Assembly: GCF_029962605.1 (NCBI RefSeq)
Contig: NZ_CP124750.1
Coordinates: forward strand, 806,001-870,000
Source: Serratia sarumanii
Lineage (GTDB): Bacteria > Pseudomonadota > Gammaproteobacteria > Enterobacterales > Enterobacteriaceae
Direction: 5' to 3'
DNA length: 64,000 bases
In this document: positions 49,766-59,071 of the stretch, piece by piece
Position numbering within the stretch: the first letter of the stretch is position 1
How the letters are laid out: every line of letters begins with the position of its first letter
Position numbers and translations under genes: made by a program
The notes under the pieces: generated by a model
Seen by the model: the letters and a program-made list of their open reading frames with translations, nothing else
The model's database searches: none
Told to the model about the DNA's origin: nothing

Positions 49766-50281
49766 TCATGATGAGGCAATACCCTGCAAGCACAGTGCGC
49801 GTTCCGTGGCGCGTCGCTGTTCCAGCCCTTTGTTTTTCTTTCCGTTTACGTAAATCCAGCGAGGCAACTGATCGCAGGCCTGCCGCCACTGGCGCTGTTG
49901 CAGCAGCGCGACCAGCGTAGAGTGGCAGGCTGCGCTGATGCCCACGTTGAAGGCGAAGGCGATCACCGCATCATAGGTTTGTTGCGAGAGCGTATGCGGC
50001 AGGCAAGCGGCCATGCCGCGTTCGGTGCGGCGAACATCGTCGACCAAACCCACCGCGGCTTGCCGTTCATCGATCGTCTTGCCTGGGATGACGTCGGCAG
50101 TATGCCCAATGCCCTGCGTCCACACCCCGGCGCTGCACTGGTAAGGCGACAGGCGGCAACCTTCGAGATCGGCGATCAGCCTGAGACCGGCTTCTGAGGT
50201 TTGCAGCTCGCCAAATGACGGTAACAGCACCGCGATGGCCAAAACGGCGGCGACGCTGCAGCGCTTAACGATTGCACTCAT
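49766..50281 (-). CDS. nucD: Phage-type endolysin (GH24 lysozyme), NucD-like
   Basis: 171 residues from the ATG at 50281 with GGAGGA nine bases ahead; an in-frame ATG at 50317 is less likely. The catalytic triad Glu40-x8-Cys49-x5-Thr55 (DLEGCRLSPYQCSAGVWTQG) is the Cys variant seen in phage lysozymes. The weakly hydrophobic N-terminus (residues 8-22) looks like a signal-arrest-release or signal anchor. It cleaves peptidoglycan once the holin acts. It overlaps nucE by 17 bases and precedes nucC. Confidence 0.9.
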   Translation of the reverse strand: MSAIVKRCSVAAVLAIAVLLPSFGELQTSEAGLRLIADLEGCRLSPYQCSAGVWTQGIGHTADVIPGKTIDERQAAVGLVDDVRRTERGMAACLPHTLSQQTYDAVIAFAFNVGISAACHSTLVALLQQRQWRQACDQLPRWIYVNGKKNKGLEQRRATERALCLQGIASS

Positions 50282-50486
50282 CGTAAATTTTCCTCCGTGA
50301 TGCCGCATTGCGCTCAATGGCCTTCAAGATCTGCAGGCTTTTACGTCGGTAGTACCAGTTCACCAGAAACGTGCCGATGCCTACCGCCGCACCGACTAAA
50401 AAGGCAATGTCCTGCGGAGAGAGCTTGCCGAGCCAAGCGAGAAACAGCGCCATGGCGTAGGTGATGAATGAGGTGATTTTCTCCAT
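50265..50486 (-). CDS. nucE: Phage-type holin, NucE-like
   Basis: 73 residues with two membrane segments (about 5-20 and 27-45) and a strongly charged C-terminus (YYRRKSLQILKAIERNAASRRK), the usual build of small S-type holins. It should permeabilise the inner membrane to release or activate NucD. It is the first gene behind the LexA box at 50594. Confidence 0.87.
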   Translation of the reverse strand: MEKITSFITYAMALFLAWLGKLSPQDIAFLVGAAVGIGTFLVNWYYRRKSLQILKAIERNAASRRKIYDECNR

Positions 50487-50588
50487 AACTTATGCTCGCT
50501 TTGTTTACAGCATCTCGGGAACTATGGTGGCCATCGATGCGTTACTGGTCGCTCACTATCGAAATCCATCATGCCCCGAGGCTGTACA

Positions 50589-50617
50589 ATAATTACTGTA
50601 TATGCATACAGTATTAA
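50589..50617 (-). promoter_or_regulatory. LexA-controlled promoter of nucEDC
   Basis: A 20-base near-consensus SOS box, TACTGTATATGCATACAGTA on the plus strand (50594-50613), fills the spacer of a minus-strand promoter: -35 TTAATA (50612-50617) and -10 AATTAT (50589-50594) with 17 bases between. It is 108 bases upstream of the nucE ATG, with no other gene between. Confidence 0.9.
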
Positions 50618-50686
50618 GCTATTTGCTAAAGTCGTCAATGGGTGGGATGAATATTTTTAGCAGATTGTGCAAAAGAGGGCGGCAGG

Positions 50687-50714
50687 CATAAAAAAGCCCA
50701 TCGATGATGGGCTT
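50687..50714 (-). terminator. Terminator of the DUF481 gene
   Basis: On the minus strand AAGCCCATC, a three-base loop and GATGGGCTT run into TTTTTT. It lies about 20 bases past the DUF481 stop. Confidence 0.85.
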
Positions 50715-50735
50715 CGAGAGATTCTGGAAGGGAGA

Positions 50736-51500
50736 TTACAGGCCGTAGACCAGCGTGACCGAGGTGGTGGTGTCGGTGTTTTTCGGTGCCGAGGCCGGCG
50801 GTTTGCTGTTGTAGGTCACGGTGTAGGCTACGCGCAGTGAGAAGCGATCGTTGATCGCCACGTTCAACGCGCTTTCCGAGTTCAGCGTGGTTTCCTCGTT
50901 CGCCAGCGCGGAAACGCCCTGAATGAACTTGGTGTTGTCGGTCAGCTGATAGGAATAGTTGGCCGCACCGTAGGCCAGCCCTTTGGTCGAGCGGCCGCCG
51001 CCGTGGTATTCGTCATGGCGCACGCCGGGACCGAATTCCACCCGCAGGTCGCTGAGCGGCCCGTTGAGGAGTTGACGGCCGTAGCCGCCCGTCAGCGTGG
51101 AGCGTGAATCGTAACCGTTGAAACGGTCGCTCAGCCAGCTGGCTTGGCCGAACAGGTAGTTGCGGTCGGTCAGGTTATAGCGCGTACGGCCACCGGCCTG
51201 GTATTTTTCGGAGGAGCGCACGTTGGAGGAGGTGGTGTTGTTGGCCGCCCCCCACAGGCTGTACGCCGCGTCGCTGTTGAACCAGGTCATGTTGGTGTTG
51301 GCCAGCAGGGTGGAACTCTGCGAGTTGCCTGACTGGGCGTTGTAGCCCGCCTGCACGTTGCCTTCAAACGGTTTCTTGGCGGTGGCCGGATCGTCCATCG
51401 CGGTGAAAAGCGTATTGTCGGCGAGAGCTGAAACACTGGTGAAAGTCGTTAAGCAGCAAATATACAGCGGAAAAGCGCGACGAGCGCGAGAAGAGAGCAT
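50736..51500 (-). CDS. DUF481 family outer-membrane beta-barrel protein
   Basis: 254 residues. The signal peptide (about residues 1-27, ending VSALADN) is followed by alternating beta-strands such as NVQAGYNAQSGNSQSSTLLANTNMTWF (described by residues 48-74), and the protein ends with a terminal strand SVTLVYGL that fits a BAM signal except for Leu rather than Phe. It resembles E. coli YdiY. No function is known to me. It stands alone between the nucEDC cassette and the aroF control region. Confidence 0.85.
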   Translation of the reverse strand: MLSSRARRAFPLYICCLTTFTSVSALADNTLFTAMDDPATAKKPFEGNVQAGYNAQSGNSQSSTLLANTNMTWFNSDAAYSLWGAANNTTSSNVRSSEKYQAGGRTRYNLTDRNYLFGQASWLSDRFNGYDSRSTLTGGYGRQLLNGPLSDLRVEFGPGVRHDEYHGGGRSTKGLAYGAANYSYQLTDNTKFIQGVSALANEETTLNSESALNVAINDRFSLRVAYTVTYNSKPPASAPKNTDTTTSVTLVYGL

Positions 51501-52006
51501 TTTGGATCCAGTTGTTAAGGGTGGTTATTGTTGATGACGGTCACATTATATCGGTTCATTTCGGCGACAAAAATAGCCGCCATTAGCTTAAGTTTTTAAT
51601 TTTTATTCCTTATTTATTCGCTTTTCTTCTACTGAAATTCATCGCTTTCAGCAGCGCTTCGTGCTGAGTCTGGCGGATGCCTGTCTCAGCCCATTCGTTG
51701 GCGCTGAGGTGGGGGCGCGTCTTCCTTGTAAAATCAAATGTACATTTATGTTTACGGCGTCCATCTACTGCCAGGCAAGCGGGTAGAGAGGCGTTGGCAA
51801 TCCTTTTGTTTATATATATTATTAAATTTATTGCATTTATTGTATTTATTGAAGTGCATTTCCCAATGGTTTTTCTTAGGGGTAATTACGGTAATTTTTT
51901 ATTTACGGAAATTGGATTGAAAACTTTACATTGCGTGATAAGGTAGAGCCCTGAAACGCTCAAGGTTCCACTTCAACGCATAACGCCAAACGACAGGAAT
52001 AGCATC
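51501..52006 (+). promoter_or_regulatory. aroF control region with TyrR-like boxes
   Basis: 506 bases without a gene. TyrR-like boxes (TGTAAA-N6-TTTACA) are seen at 51727-51744 (TGTAAA/TGTACA), 51739-51756 (TGTACA/TTTACG), 51890-51907 (GGTAAT/TTTACG) and 51913-51930 (TGGATT/TTTACA). The last overlaps a likely promoter, TTGAAA (51917-51922) and TAAGGT (51939-51944). The layout resembles the multi-box E. coli aroF promoter repressed by TyrR with tyrosine. Confidence 0.65.
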
Positions 52007-53083
52007 ATGCAAAAAGACGCGCTCAATAACGTACACATCAGTGCAGAACAGGTTCTCATCACGCCGGGGGAGCTGAAGAACCAGTTCCCGCTTAGCGCCG
52101 ACGACGAAAATGAAATCGCCACCGCGCGCAATACCATCGCCAACATTTTGCAGGGGCGCGATCATCGCCTGTTGGTAGTGTGCGGGCCTTGTTCGATCCA
52201 CGATCCGGATGCGGCGCTTGACTACGCCCGTCGTTTGAAAACCCTGGCGGCTGACTTGAGCGATCAGCTGTATATCGTTATGCGCGTCTATTTTGAAAAA
52301 CCCAGAACCACTGTCGGCTGGAAAGGTTTGATCAACGATCCGTACATGGACGGTTCGTTTGACGTTGAAGCAGGCTTGCATATCGCGCGTCGCCTGTTGC
52401 TGGATCTGGTGGGCATGGGCTTGCCGTTGGCTACCGAAGCGTTGGATCCGAACAGCCCGCAGTACCTGGGGGACTTGTTCAGCTGGTCGGCGATCGGTGC
52501 GCGCACCACCGAATCGCAGACCCACCGCGAAATGGCTTCCGGCCTGTCGATGCCGGTCGGCTTCAAAAACGGCACCGACGGCAGTCTGGGCACCGCCATC
52601 AACGCCATGCGCGCCGCCGCCATGCCGCACCGTTTTGTCGGCATCAACCAGGCGGGCCAGGTTTGCCTGCTGCAGACCCAGGGCAACCCGGACGGGCATG
52701 TGATCCTGCGCGGCGGTAAAACCCCGAACTACAGCGCCGAGCACGTTGCGGCCTGTGAAAAACAGATGCTCGAGGCGGGACTCCATCCGTCCTTGATGAT
52801 AGATTGCAGCCATGGCAACTCGAATAAAGACTATCGCCGTCAGCCGGCGGTGGCCGAGTCCGTGGTGGAGCAGATTAAGGCGGGCAACCGTTCGATCACC
52901 GGCATCATGCTGGAGAGCCATCTGCATGAGGGCAACCAGTCTTCCGAGCAGCCGCGTGCAGACATGCGTTACGGTGTGTCCGTCACCGACGCCTGCATCA
53001 ACTGGGAAAGCACGGAAACGCTGCTGCGTCATATGCATCAGGAACTCGGCGCTGCGCTGACGGCACGCACGGGAGAAAAGTAA
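52007..53083 (+). CDS. aroF: 3-deoxy-7-phosphoheptulonate synthase, Tyr-sensitive
   Basis: 358 residues. It condenses PEP and erythrose 4-phosphate, the first step of the shikimate pathway. The class I DAHP synthase motifs VCGPCSIHDP, MRVYFEKPRTTVGWKG and DCSHGNSNKDYRRQP are conserved. The N-terminus MQKDALNNVHI and the partner gene tyrA mark it as the tyrosine-regulated AroF isozyme rather than AroG or AroH. tyrA starts three bases after it. Confidence 0.97.
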   Translation: MQKDALNNVHISAEQVLITPGELKNQFPLSADDENEIATARNTIANILQGRDHRLLVVCGPCSIHDPDAALDYARRLKTLAADLSDQLYIVMRVYFEKPRTTVGWKGLINDPYMDGSFDVEAGLHIARRLLLDLVGMGLPLATEALDPNSPQYLGDLFSWSAIGARTTESQTHREMASGLSMPVGFKNGTDGSLGTAINAMRAAAMPHRFVGINQAGQVCLLQTQGNPDGHVILRGGKTPNYSAEHVAACEKQMLEAGLHPSLMIDCSHGNSNKDYRRQPAVAESVVEQIKAGNRSITGIMLESHLHEGNQSSEQPRADMRYGVSVTDACINWESTETLLRHMHQELGAALTARTGEK

Positions 53084-53086
53084 GTT

Positions 53087-54208
53087 ATGGTGGCAGAACT
53101 GACCGCGTTGCGCGATCAAATTGACGAGGTGGACAAAGCGCTGCTGGATCTGCTGGCGAAACGCCTGCATCTGGTAGCGGAAGTCGGCGAGGTGAAAAGC
53201 CGCCACGGTTTACCGGTTTATGTGCCGGAGCGCGAAGCGGCGATGCTGGCCTCGCGCCGTCAAGAGGCGGAAAACCTCGGGGTGCCGCCGGATTTGATCG
53301 AGGATGTCTTGCGCCGCGTGATGCGCGAATCGTACGTCAGCGAGAACGATAAAGGCTTTAAAACCCTGTGCCCGCAGCTGCGGCCGATCGTCATCATTGG
53401 CGGCAACGGCCAGATGGGCCGGCTGTTCAACCGTCTGCTGACGTTGTCGGGTTATCAGGTCAGGGTATTGGATCAGGAAGATTGGCCGCAGGCGGAACAG
53501 CTGTTGGCAGACGCCGGCATGGTGATCGTCAGCGTGCCGATCCATGTGACCGAACAGGTGATAAGCCGCCTGCCGCCGTTGCCCGACGACTGTATTTTGG
53601 TGGATTTGGCGTCGGTGAAGAACCGTCCGCTGCATGCGATGCTTGCGGTGCACAGTGGCCCGGTGGTGGGGTTGCACCCGATGTTCGGCCCGGACGTGGG
53701 CAGCGTGGCGAAGCAGGTCGTGGTTTACTGCGACGGCCGCCGGCCAGAGGCTTACCAGTGGTTGCTTGAACAGCTACAGGTGTGGGGGGCGCGGCTGCAC
53801 CGCATCAGTGCGGTCGAACACGATCAGAACATGGCGTTTATTCAGGCGCTGCGGCACTTTGCCACCTTCGCCTACGGGTTGCATCTGGCGGAAGAGAACG
53901 TGCAACTGGAGCAGTTGCTGGCGCTCTCTTCGCCGATCTACCGGCTGGAGCTGGCGATGGTTGGCCGCCTGTTTGCGCAGGACCCGCAGCTGTACGCCGA
54001 CATTATCATGTCGTCGGAGGAAAACGTGGCGTTGATCAAACGCTACTACCAGCGCTTCGGCGAGGCGATCAAGCTGTTGGAGCACGGCGACAAACAGGCG
54101 TTTATCGATAGCTTCCGCAAGGTGGAGCACTGGTTTGGCGATTACGCCCAGCGCTTCCTGGTGGAAAGCCGCACGCTGTTACGGCAGGCTAACGACAGCC
54201 GGCAGTAA
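53087..54208 (+). CDS. tyrA: Bifunctional chorismate mutase/prephenate dehydrogenase
   Basis: 373 residues. The AroQ-type chorismate mutase occupies about residues 1-90 ([19 protein letters not shown]). The NAD-binding dehydrogenase follows, with [13 protein letters not shown] and the catalytic histidine in [13 protein letters not shown]. It converts chorismate to prephenate and then to 4-hydroxyphenylpyruvate for tyrosine. It is co-transcribed with aroF. Confidence 0.97.
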   Translation: MVAELTALRDQIDEVDKALLDLLAKRLHLVAEVGEVKSRHGLPVYVPEREAAMLASRRQEAENLGVPPDLIEDVLRRVMRESYVSENDKGFKTLCPQLRPIVIIGGNGQMGRLFNRLLTLSGYQVRVLDQEDWPQAEQLLADAGMVIVSVPIHVTEQVISRLPPLPDDCILVDLASVKNRPLHAMLAVHSGPVVGLHPMFGPDVGSVAKQVVVYCDGRRPEAYQWLLEQLQVWGARLHRISAVEHDQNMAFIQALRHFATFAYGLHLAEENVQLEQLLALSSPIYRLELAMVGRLFAQDPQLYADIIMSSEENVALIKRYYQRFGEAIKLLEHGDKQAFIDSFRKVEHWFGDYAQRFLVESRTLLRQANDSRQ

Positions 54209-54234
54209 AATACCGGCGGTAAATAAAAATGAAG

Positions 54235-54260
54235 GGTTCGGCTTGGCCGAACCTTTTTTT
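54235..54260 (+). terminator. Terminator between tyrA and pheA
   Basis: GGTTCGGC, loop TTG and GCCGAACC followed by seven T. It ends aroF-tyrA just before the convergent pheA stop. Confidence 0.92.
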
Positions 54261-54266
54261 ATCGCG

Positions 54267-55424
54267 TCAGGATGGGTTGACCGGCACCACGGTGTCGCTG
54301 GGATAACAGCCCAGCACCTTCAGCGAGCGGGTGATGGGCGCCAGATCGCGCAGCGCTTTTTGCATTGCGTCGGCACGCAGGTTGGCCTGCACATCGATGT
54401 AAAACATCTCTTCCCACGGATTGCCGTTGATCGGGCGTGACTCCAGTTTGGTCATGATGATGCCGTTGTCGCGCAATACCAGCAGCGCTTCGACCAGCGC
54501 ACCGGATTGCTGGCCGGTCGCCATGATCAGCGTGGTTTTGGCCGGCACCTGTTCGGAGACGTCGATCGCTTTACGCGCCAGGACGATAAAGCGGGTGATG
54601 TTCTGCTGTTGATTGGCGAGGTTGTGTTCCAGCACTTGCAGCCCGTACAGCGCGCCGCCGGCCTCGCTGCCCAGCGCCGCCACCTTCGGCGAATTCAACT
54701 TGGCGACTTTCTCCATTGCGGCGGCCGTGCTTTCGGTGTATTCGATTTTCCAGTGCGGGAATCGATTCAGGAACTGGCTGCACTGCTGGAACGGCTGCGG
54801 GTGGCTGTAGACGATTTCAATCTGGCTCAAATCGCTGTCGCCGGCCACCAGAACACAGTGGTTGATCGGGTTGGTCAGTTCGCCGACGATCGACAGACTG
54901 GTGTGTTGCAGCAGGTCGTACACCTCATTAATCGAGCCGGAGCTGGTGTTCTCGATCGGCAGAATGGCGTAGTCCGCCTGGCCGGTTTCCACCTGGGCGA
55001 AGATATCCTGAAACTTCTGGCAGCCACATTCGATCAACCGATCGAAATGGCGGGCGGCGTATTGGCGCGCCGCCAGATGTGAATAAGAGCCTTTCGGGCC
55101 GAGAAAGGCGATGCGGGCGGAGTGTTGGCTGACGGGATTGAGCTGGTGCTGCAGTAGCGCCTGCTGGGTCAGGACGGAGTCTTCAATGATCAGTTGGAAC
55201 AGGCGGGTGACGTAGAAACCGTCCAGGTCGTAAGGCTTGGCGGCGGCGATCAGCGCATCCAGCAGATCGCGCTCGCGCTCTTTGTCGCGGATCGGACGGT
55301 GAGAGTGCAGTTTGGTCTTGCCGACTTCGATCGCCAGTTCACGGCGTTCCGCCAGCAGGGCCAACAGTTTCAAATCCAGTGCGCTGATGCGCTCGCGCAG
55401 CACCAATAACGGGTTGTCAGTCAT
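54267..55424 (-). CDS. pheA: Bifunctional chorismate mutase/prephenate dehydratase
   Basis: 385 residues. The AroQ chorismate mutase (about 1-90) is followed by prephenate dehydratase ([33 protein letters not shown]) and a C-terminal ACT domain with the phenylalanine-binding GALV and ESRP motifs. It produces phenylpyruvate and is feedback-inhibited by phenylalanine. It is preceded by the pheL attenuator. Confidence 0.97.
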   Translation of the reverse strand: MTDNPLLVLRERISALDLKLLALLAERRELAIEVGKTKLHSHRPIRDKERERDLLDALIAAAKPYDLDGFYVTRLFQLIIEDSVLTQQALLQHQLNPVSQHSARIAFLGPKGSYSHLAARQYAARHFDRLIECGCQKFQDIFAQVETGQADYAILPIENTSSGSINEVYDLLQHTSLSIVGELTNPINHCVLVAGDSDLSQIEIVYSHPQPFQQCSQFLNRFPHWKIEYTESTAAAMEKVAKLNSPKVAALGSEAGGALYGLQVLEHNLANQQQNITRFIVLARKAIDVSEQVPAKTTLIMATGQQSGALVEALLVLRDNGIIMTKLESRPINGNPWEEMFYIDVQANLRADAMQKALRDLAPITRSLKVLGCYPSDTVVPVNPS

Positions 55425-55468
55425 AATCAGCTTCCGCCTTCAGTTCTTATTCGTTGTATAACAGCCAT

Positions 55469-55495
55469 AAAAAAAGCCTCCTGTTTCCAGGAGGC
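55469..55495 (-). terminator. pheA attenuator terminator
   Basis: On the minus strand GCCTCCTG, loop GAAA and CAGGAGGC run into seven T. It lies between pheL and pheA and can form only when the leader is fully translated. Confidence 0.92.
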
Positions 55496-55507
55496 CTTGT
55501 TGTTCGT

Positions 55508-55572
55508 CTTCGCATTCTTTCTCACACGACGAAACGCCTCCCAGTCAGGGGAAGGTAAAAAAGAATGCGAAG
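55508..55572 (-). promoter_or_regulatory. pheL pause/anti-terminator stem
   Basis: CTTCGCATTCTTT (55508-55520) and AAAGAATGCGAAG (55560-55572) are perfect 13-base inverted arms. One arm lies within the Phe codons of pheL, as in the protector stem of classical amino-acid attenuators. Confidence 0.8.
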
Positions 55573-55592
55573 AAAAACGGTGTGCGTGGCAT
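55545..55592 (-). CDS. pheL: Phenylalanine operon leader peptide
   Basis: 15 codons encoding MPRTPFFFAFFFTFP, then TGA. Seven of the 15 residues are Phe, so ribosome stalling at low Phe-tRNA would disrupt the pause stem and let transcription continue into pheA. The E. coli leader has the same FFFAFFFTFP end but begins MKHIP. Confidence 0.95.
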   Translation of the reverse strand: MPRTPFFFAFFFTFP

Positions 55593-55715
55593 GGTCTACC
55601 TAAGGTTAATGCGAACAGGTTTTAAAGTAACCGCTGGCTTTTACCCCGTCAACAAAAATACCCGACAAAAAACGCGCCCTCGGGCGCGTTTGATGCGGCA
55701 ACCGCAGTCGGACGG

Positions 55716-56057
55716 TTATTCCTGTTCCTGCGTCACTTCCGGCACGATGTCTTTCACGCTGGCATTGCAGCGGCGCGCTTCGCCTTTGTGCTGCACCTTG
55801 TTCAGCTGGCGCTCCAGCTTGGCGATCAGCTCGTTAACGGCGGTATACATGTCATCATGTTTGGCGCTGGCGACCAGCGGGCCGTTCGGCGTGGTAATGG
55901 TAGCGTCGGCGACAAACCCCTGCGGTTCTTTGGATAAGACGATATGCGGGTTTATCAGCTGGGTCTGCCATTTTTCCAGTTTGGTGAGACGGTCTTCGAC
56001 GTGATTGCGGATTGCGGGAGTGATATCCATTTGTTTGCTGGTAATGTTCAATGTCAT
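55716..56057 (-). CDS. raiA: Ribosome-associated inhibitor RaiA (YfiA)
   Basis: 113 residues from the ATG at 56057 ([20 protein letters not shown]), with AGAGG upstream; the frame from 56135 is an unconserved extension. It is a short HPF-family protein that binds the 30S decoding site in cold shock and stationary phase, giving inactive 70S ribosomes. It sits between pheL and bamD, as in E. coli. Confidence 0.96.
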   Translation of the reverse strand: MTLNITSKQMDITPAIRNHVEDRLTKLEKWQTQLINPHIVLSKEPQGFVADATITTPNGPLVASAKHDDMYTAVNELIAKLERQLNKVQHKGEARRCNASVKDIVPEVTQEQE

Positions 56058-56316
56058 ATAACTTACCTCTCTGTCTTTCCGTCTTGGTGAACCCAGCATA
56101 CCCCGCTTTTTGTTTAAATGCGTGATGTAAATCACGATTTTTTGTCACTTTTTGCAAAGTTAGTTCAATCTGTGATTCAGCATTTGAATTGGTTATCTAA
56201 TGCTTGAGAGTTGCCGCCGGATGGCGCATTATCGATGAGTTGACCGGTGAGGAGCGCTAGCTAACACCGTGTTTTTACTTGTGTATTCTTCCAGTGAAAA
56301 CCAGGTCCACGCCAAT

Positions 56317-56344
56317 GAAAACGGCAGCCGAGGCTGCCGTTTTG
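56317..56344 (-). terminator. Terminator after bamD
   Basis: ACGGCAGCC and GGCTGCCGT form a 9-bp stem; the minus strand continues TTTC. The 312-base gap between raiA and bamD otherwise holds the raiA promoter and nothing gene-like. Confidence 0.75.
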
Positions 56345-56369
56345 TTTTTTTGCCGTTGCCGACGCGCGC

Positions 56370-57101
56370 TTATTGCGGGTTGGCGGCGATCACTTTGGCC
56401 ACTTTGTCAGCCTGGCCGTTCAGCTGCAGTTGCTTGTAGGCATTTTCCATCAGCGGCAACACGTCGTGCGTCGCTTTGGTATCCGGGAATTCACGCAACA
56501 TCTGCTCGGCGCGATTAACGACCGCGACGTAAGCACCGCGTTTAGTGTAGTATTCCGCCACCGAAAGCTCATACTTGGCCAAGCGGTCTTTCAGATACAC
56601 CAAACGCTTGTTGGCGTCGGTCGCGTATTGGCTGTTCGGGTATTGCTGAATCAGCTGGCTGAAGTCGCGGAACGCAGCGCGAGCGTGCTGAGGATCGCGG
56701 TCCGAACGGTCAACCCCGAAGAAGCCCTGCAGCGCGCTGTCATCGAGCGCCATGTCGGTCAGACCGCGCATGTACATCACGTAATCGATGTTCGGGTGCG
56801 TCGGGTTCAGGCGCATGAAGCGATCGATGGATGCCTGCGCCATCGGCAAGTCGGCGGCCTTATAGTAGGCGTAAATCAAATCCAGCTGGACCTGCTGGGA
56901 ATACGGCCCGAAAGGATAGCGGTTATCTAACGCTTCGAGTTGCGTAATCGCGCCCTTGAAGTTACCGTCCTGCAGCTTTTGCTGCGCGGTGGCATAGATT
57001 TCCGAAGGTGGGTTGTCGGGAACCGCATCCTTGGATGTGGAGCAACCTGCCAGCGCCAGGCTCAACGTGGCTGCCGCCACCAGATATTTCATACGCGTCA
57101 T
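56370..57101 (-). CDS. bamD: Outer-membrane assembly lipoprotein BamD
   Basis: 243 residues. A lipoprotein signal ends in LALAGC, Cys20 being lipidated. Five TPR-like repeats follow (for example [23 protein letters not shown]). It is an essential part of the BamABCDE complex that inserts outer-membrane beta-barrels. It is divergent from rluD. Confidence 0.97.
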   Translation of the reverse strand: MTRMKYLVAAATLSLALAGCSTSKDAVPDNPPSEIYATAQQKLQDGNFKGAITQLEALDNRYPFGPYSQQVQLDLIYAYYKAADLPMAQASIDRFMRLNPTHPNIDYVMYMRGLTDMALDDSALQGFFGVDRSDRDPQHARAAFRDFSQLIQQYPNSQYATDANKRLVYLKDRLAKYELSVAEYYTKRGAYVAVVNRAEQMLREFPDTKATHDVLPLMENAYKQLQLNGQADKVAKVIAANPQ

Positions 57102-57232
57102 GACGTTTTGATTATCCTCAGGGTGTTATTCCGGGAGACTGTCCGTTAAGCTCCCGACAAAGACCAGGTACAATAGCACATTATATTAAACGGCATCGCC
57201 GTGAAAACCCAACGTTAACGAAGAAGCTGCAT

Positions 57233-58210
57233 ATGGCACAACAAGTACAACTCACCGCAACGGTGGCCGAATCTCAACTCGGACAACGTTTAGATCAGGC
57301 TTTGGCCGAATTGTTCCCTGATTATTCACGATCTCGCATAAAAGAGTGGATCCTGGGCGATCGGGTGAAGGTCAATGGCAAAACGTCAAACAAACCGAAA
57401 GAGAAGGTGCTGGGCGGAGAGACGGTCGCCATCGATGCACAGATAGAAGAAGAGGCGCGTTGGGAGCCGCAGGATATCGCGTTGGATATCGTCTATGAAG
57501 ACAGCGACATCCTGGTGATCAACAAGCCGCGCGATTTGGTGGTGCACCCTGGCGCCGGTAACCCGGACGGCACGGTGCTCAATGCGCTGCTGCATCACTA
57601 CCCGGAAATCGCCGACGTGCCGCGCGCCGGCATCGTGCACCGTCTGGATAAAGACACCACCGGCCTGATGGTGGTGGCGAAAACCGTGCCGGCGCAAACC
57701 CGGCTGGTGGAAGCGCTGCAGGCGCGTGAAATCACCCGTGAATACGAAGCGGTGGCGATTGGCACCATGACCGCCGGCGGCACGGTAGAAGAGCCCATAG
57801 CGCGCCATTCCACCAAGCGTACCCACATGGCGGTGCACCCGATGGGTAAACCGGCGGTGACGCACTACCGCATCATGGAACACTTCCGCGCGCACACCCG
57901 TCTGCGTCTGCGCCTGGAAACCGGCCGTACTCACCAGATCCGCGTGCACATGGCTTACATCAGCCATCCGCTGGTGGGCGATCCGCTGTACGGCGGCCGT
58001 CCACGTCCGCCGAAGGGGGCTTCGGAAGCCTTCATCAACACGCTGCGCGGTTTTGACCGCCAGGCGCTGCACGCCACCATGCTGCGTTTGTACCATCCGA
58101 TCAGCGGCATCCAGATGGAGTGGCATGCGCCGCTGCCGCAGGACATGGTCGATCTGATTAACGCGCTGAAGGCGGATACCGAAGAATTCAAAGATCAGAT
58201 GGACTGGTAA
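57233..58210 (+). CDS. rluD: 23S rRNA pseudouridine(1911/1915/1917) synthase
   Basis: 325 residues. An N-terminal S4-like domain (GQRLDQALAELFPDYSRSRIKEWI) is followed by the RsuA/RluA catalytic domain with the active Asp in HRLDKDTTGLMV and LETGRTHQIRVH. It modifies helix 69 of 23S rRNA. Its stop overlaps pgeF as TAATG. Confidence 0.97.
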   Translation: MAQQVQLTATVAESQLGQRLDQALAELFPDYSRSRIKEWILGDRVKVNGKTSNKPKEKVLGGETVAIDAQIEEEARWEPQDIALDIVYEDSDILVINKPRDLVVHPGAGNPDGTVLNALLHHYPEIADVPRAGIVHRLDKDTTGLMVVAKTVPAQTRLVEALQAREITREYEAVAIGTMTAGGTVEEPIARHSTKRTHMAVHPMGKPAVTHYRIMEHFRAHTRLRLRLETGRTHQIRVHMAYISHPLVGDPLYGGRPRPPKGASEAFINTLRGFDRQALHATMLRLYHPISGIQMEWHAPLPQDMVDLINALKADTEEFKDQMDW

Positions 58211-58941
58211 TGAACTCGCTCATTCTGCCCGACTGGCCGTTGCCTCCCGGCGTTAAGGCCTGCAGCACCACGCGCGGCGGCGGCGTCAGCCTGCCGCCTT
58301 ATGACTCGCTGAACCTCGGCGCCCACGTCGGTGACGAGGAGCAAGCGGTGAAGCGCAATCGGGAACGGTTGGTTACCGTCGCCGGCTTGCCGCAGATGCC
58401 GGTGTGGCTCGAGCAGATACATGGCACCCGTGTGGTGACGTTGGCGGGGCAAGCGCCCGCCGATCTGCGGGCGGATGCGGTTTACAGCAACGTGCGGGGG
58501 CAGGTGTGTGCCGTGATGACGGCGGATTGTCTGCCGGTGCTGTTCTGTTCGCAGCACGGCGATGAAGTGGCCGCCGCTCACGCCGGCTGGCGTGGGTTAT
58601 GCCATGGCGTGCTGGAGCAAACCGTGGCGGCGTTCAGCGCCGCGCCGAGCCAGATCAGCGCCTGGCTGGGGCCGGCGATCGGCCCGCAGCAGTTTGAGGT
58701 CGGGCCGGAGGTGCGCGCTGCCTTTATCGCGGAAGACGCCGAAGCCGCGGCGGCGTTTACGCCGCACGGCGATAAGTTTTTGGCTAATATCTACTTGCTG
58801 GCCCGCCAACGTTTGTTGCGGGCAGGCGTGCAGGCCATCTACGGCGGCGACCGCTGCACGGTTAACGAAAAGAGTCATTTTTTCTCCTATCGACGCGATG
58901 GAATAACCGGACGTATGGCAAGTTTAATCTGGCTGATATAA
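58210..58941 (+). CDS. pgeF: Peptidoglycan editing factor PgeF (YfiH, laccase-domain)
   Basis: 243 residues of the YfiH/DUF152 family. The metal-binding His and Cys are visible in QIHGTRV, ADCLPVLFC and HAGWRG. Family members have been described as purine nucleoside phosphorylase/adenosine deaminase-like enzymes, and in E. coli as preventing misincorporation of serine in peptidoglycan. It is coupled to rluD by the TAATG overlap. Confidence 0.93.
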   Translation: MNSLILPDWPLPPGVKACSTTRGGGVSLPPYDSLNLGAHVGDEEQAVKRNRERLVTVAGLPQMPVWLEQIHGTRVVTLAGQAPADLRADAVYSNVRGQVCAVMTADCLPVLFCSQHGDEVAAAHAGWRGLCHGVLEQTVAAFSAAPSQISAWLGPAIGPQQFEVGPEVRAAFIAEDAEAAAAFTPHGDKFLANIYLLARQRLLRAGVQAIYGGDRCTVNEKSHFFSYRRDGITGRMASLIWLI

Positions 58942-59005
58942 CCTATTGAATTAGGACGATCCAACGACGCATGGCGTTGTACCGAAAATTTAGCGTCGAG
59001 ATAAC

Positions 59006-59033
59006 CTTGAAAATTTGAGGGATGACCTCATTT
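59006..59033 (+). promoter_or_regulatory. Sigma-32 (heat-shock) promoter of clpB
   Basis: CTTGAAA (59006-59012), a 13-base spacer and CCTCATTT (59026-59033) fit the RpoH consensus (CTTGAAA, CCCCATNT). It lies about 40 bases before the clpB ATG. Confidence 0.85.
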
Positions 59034-59071
59034 AATCTCCAGTAGCAATTTCGACCCATCTTGGAGGTGTT

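Noticed and set aside
49475..51500. Larger prophage around the nucEDC genes
   Set aside because: Neighbouring genes on both sides (rplS, DUF481, aroF) are chromosomal; no integrase, repressor, structural genes or att-like repeats were seen.
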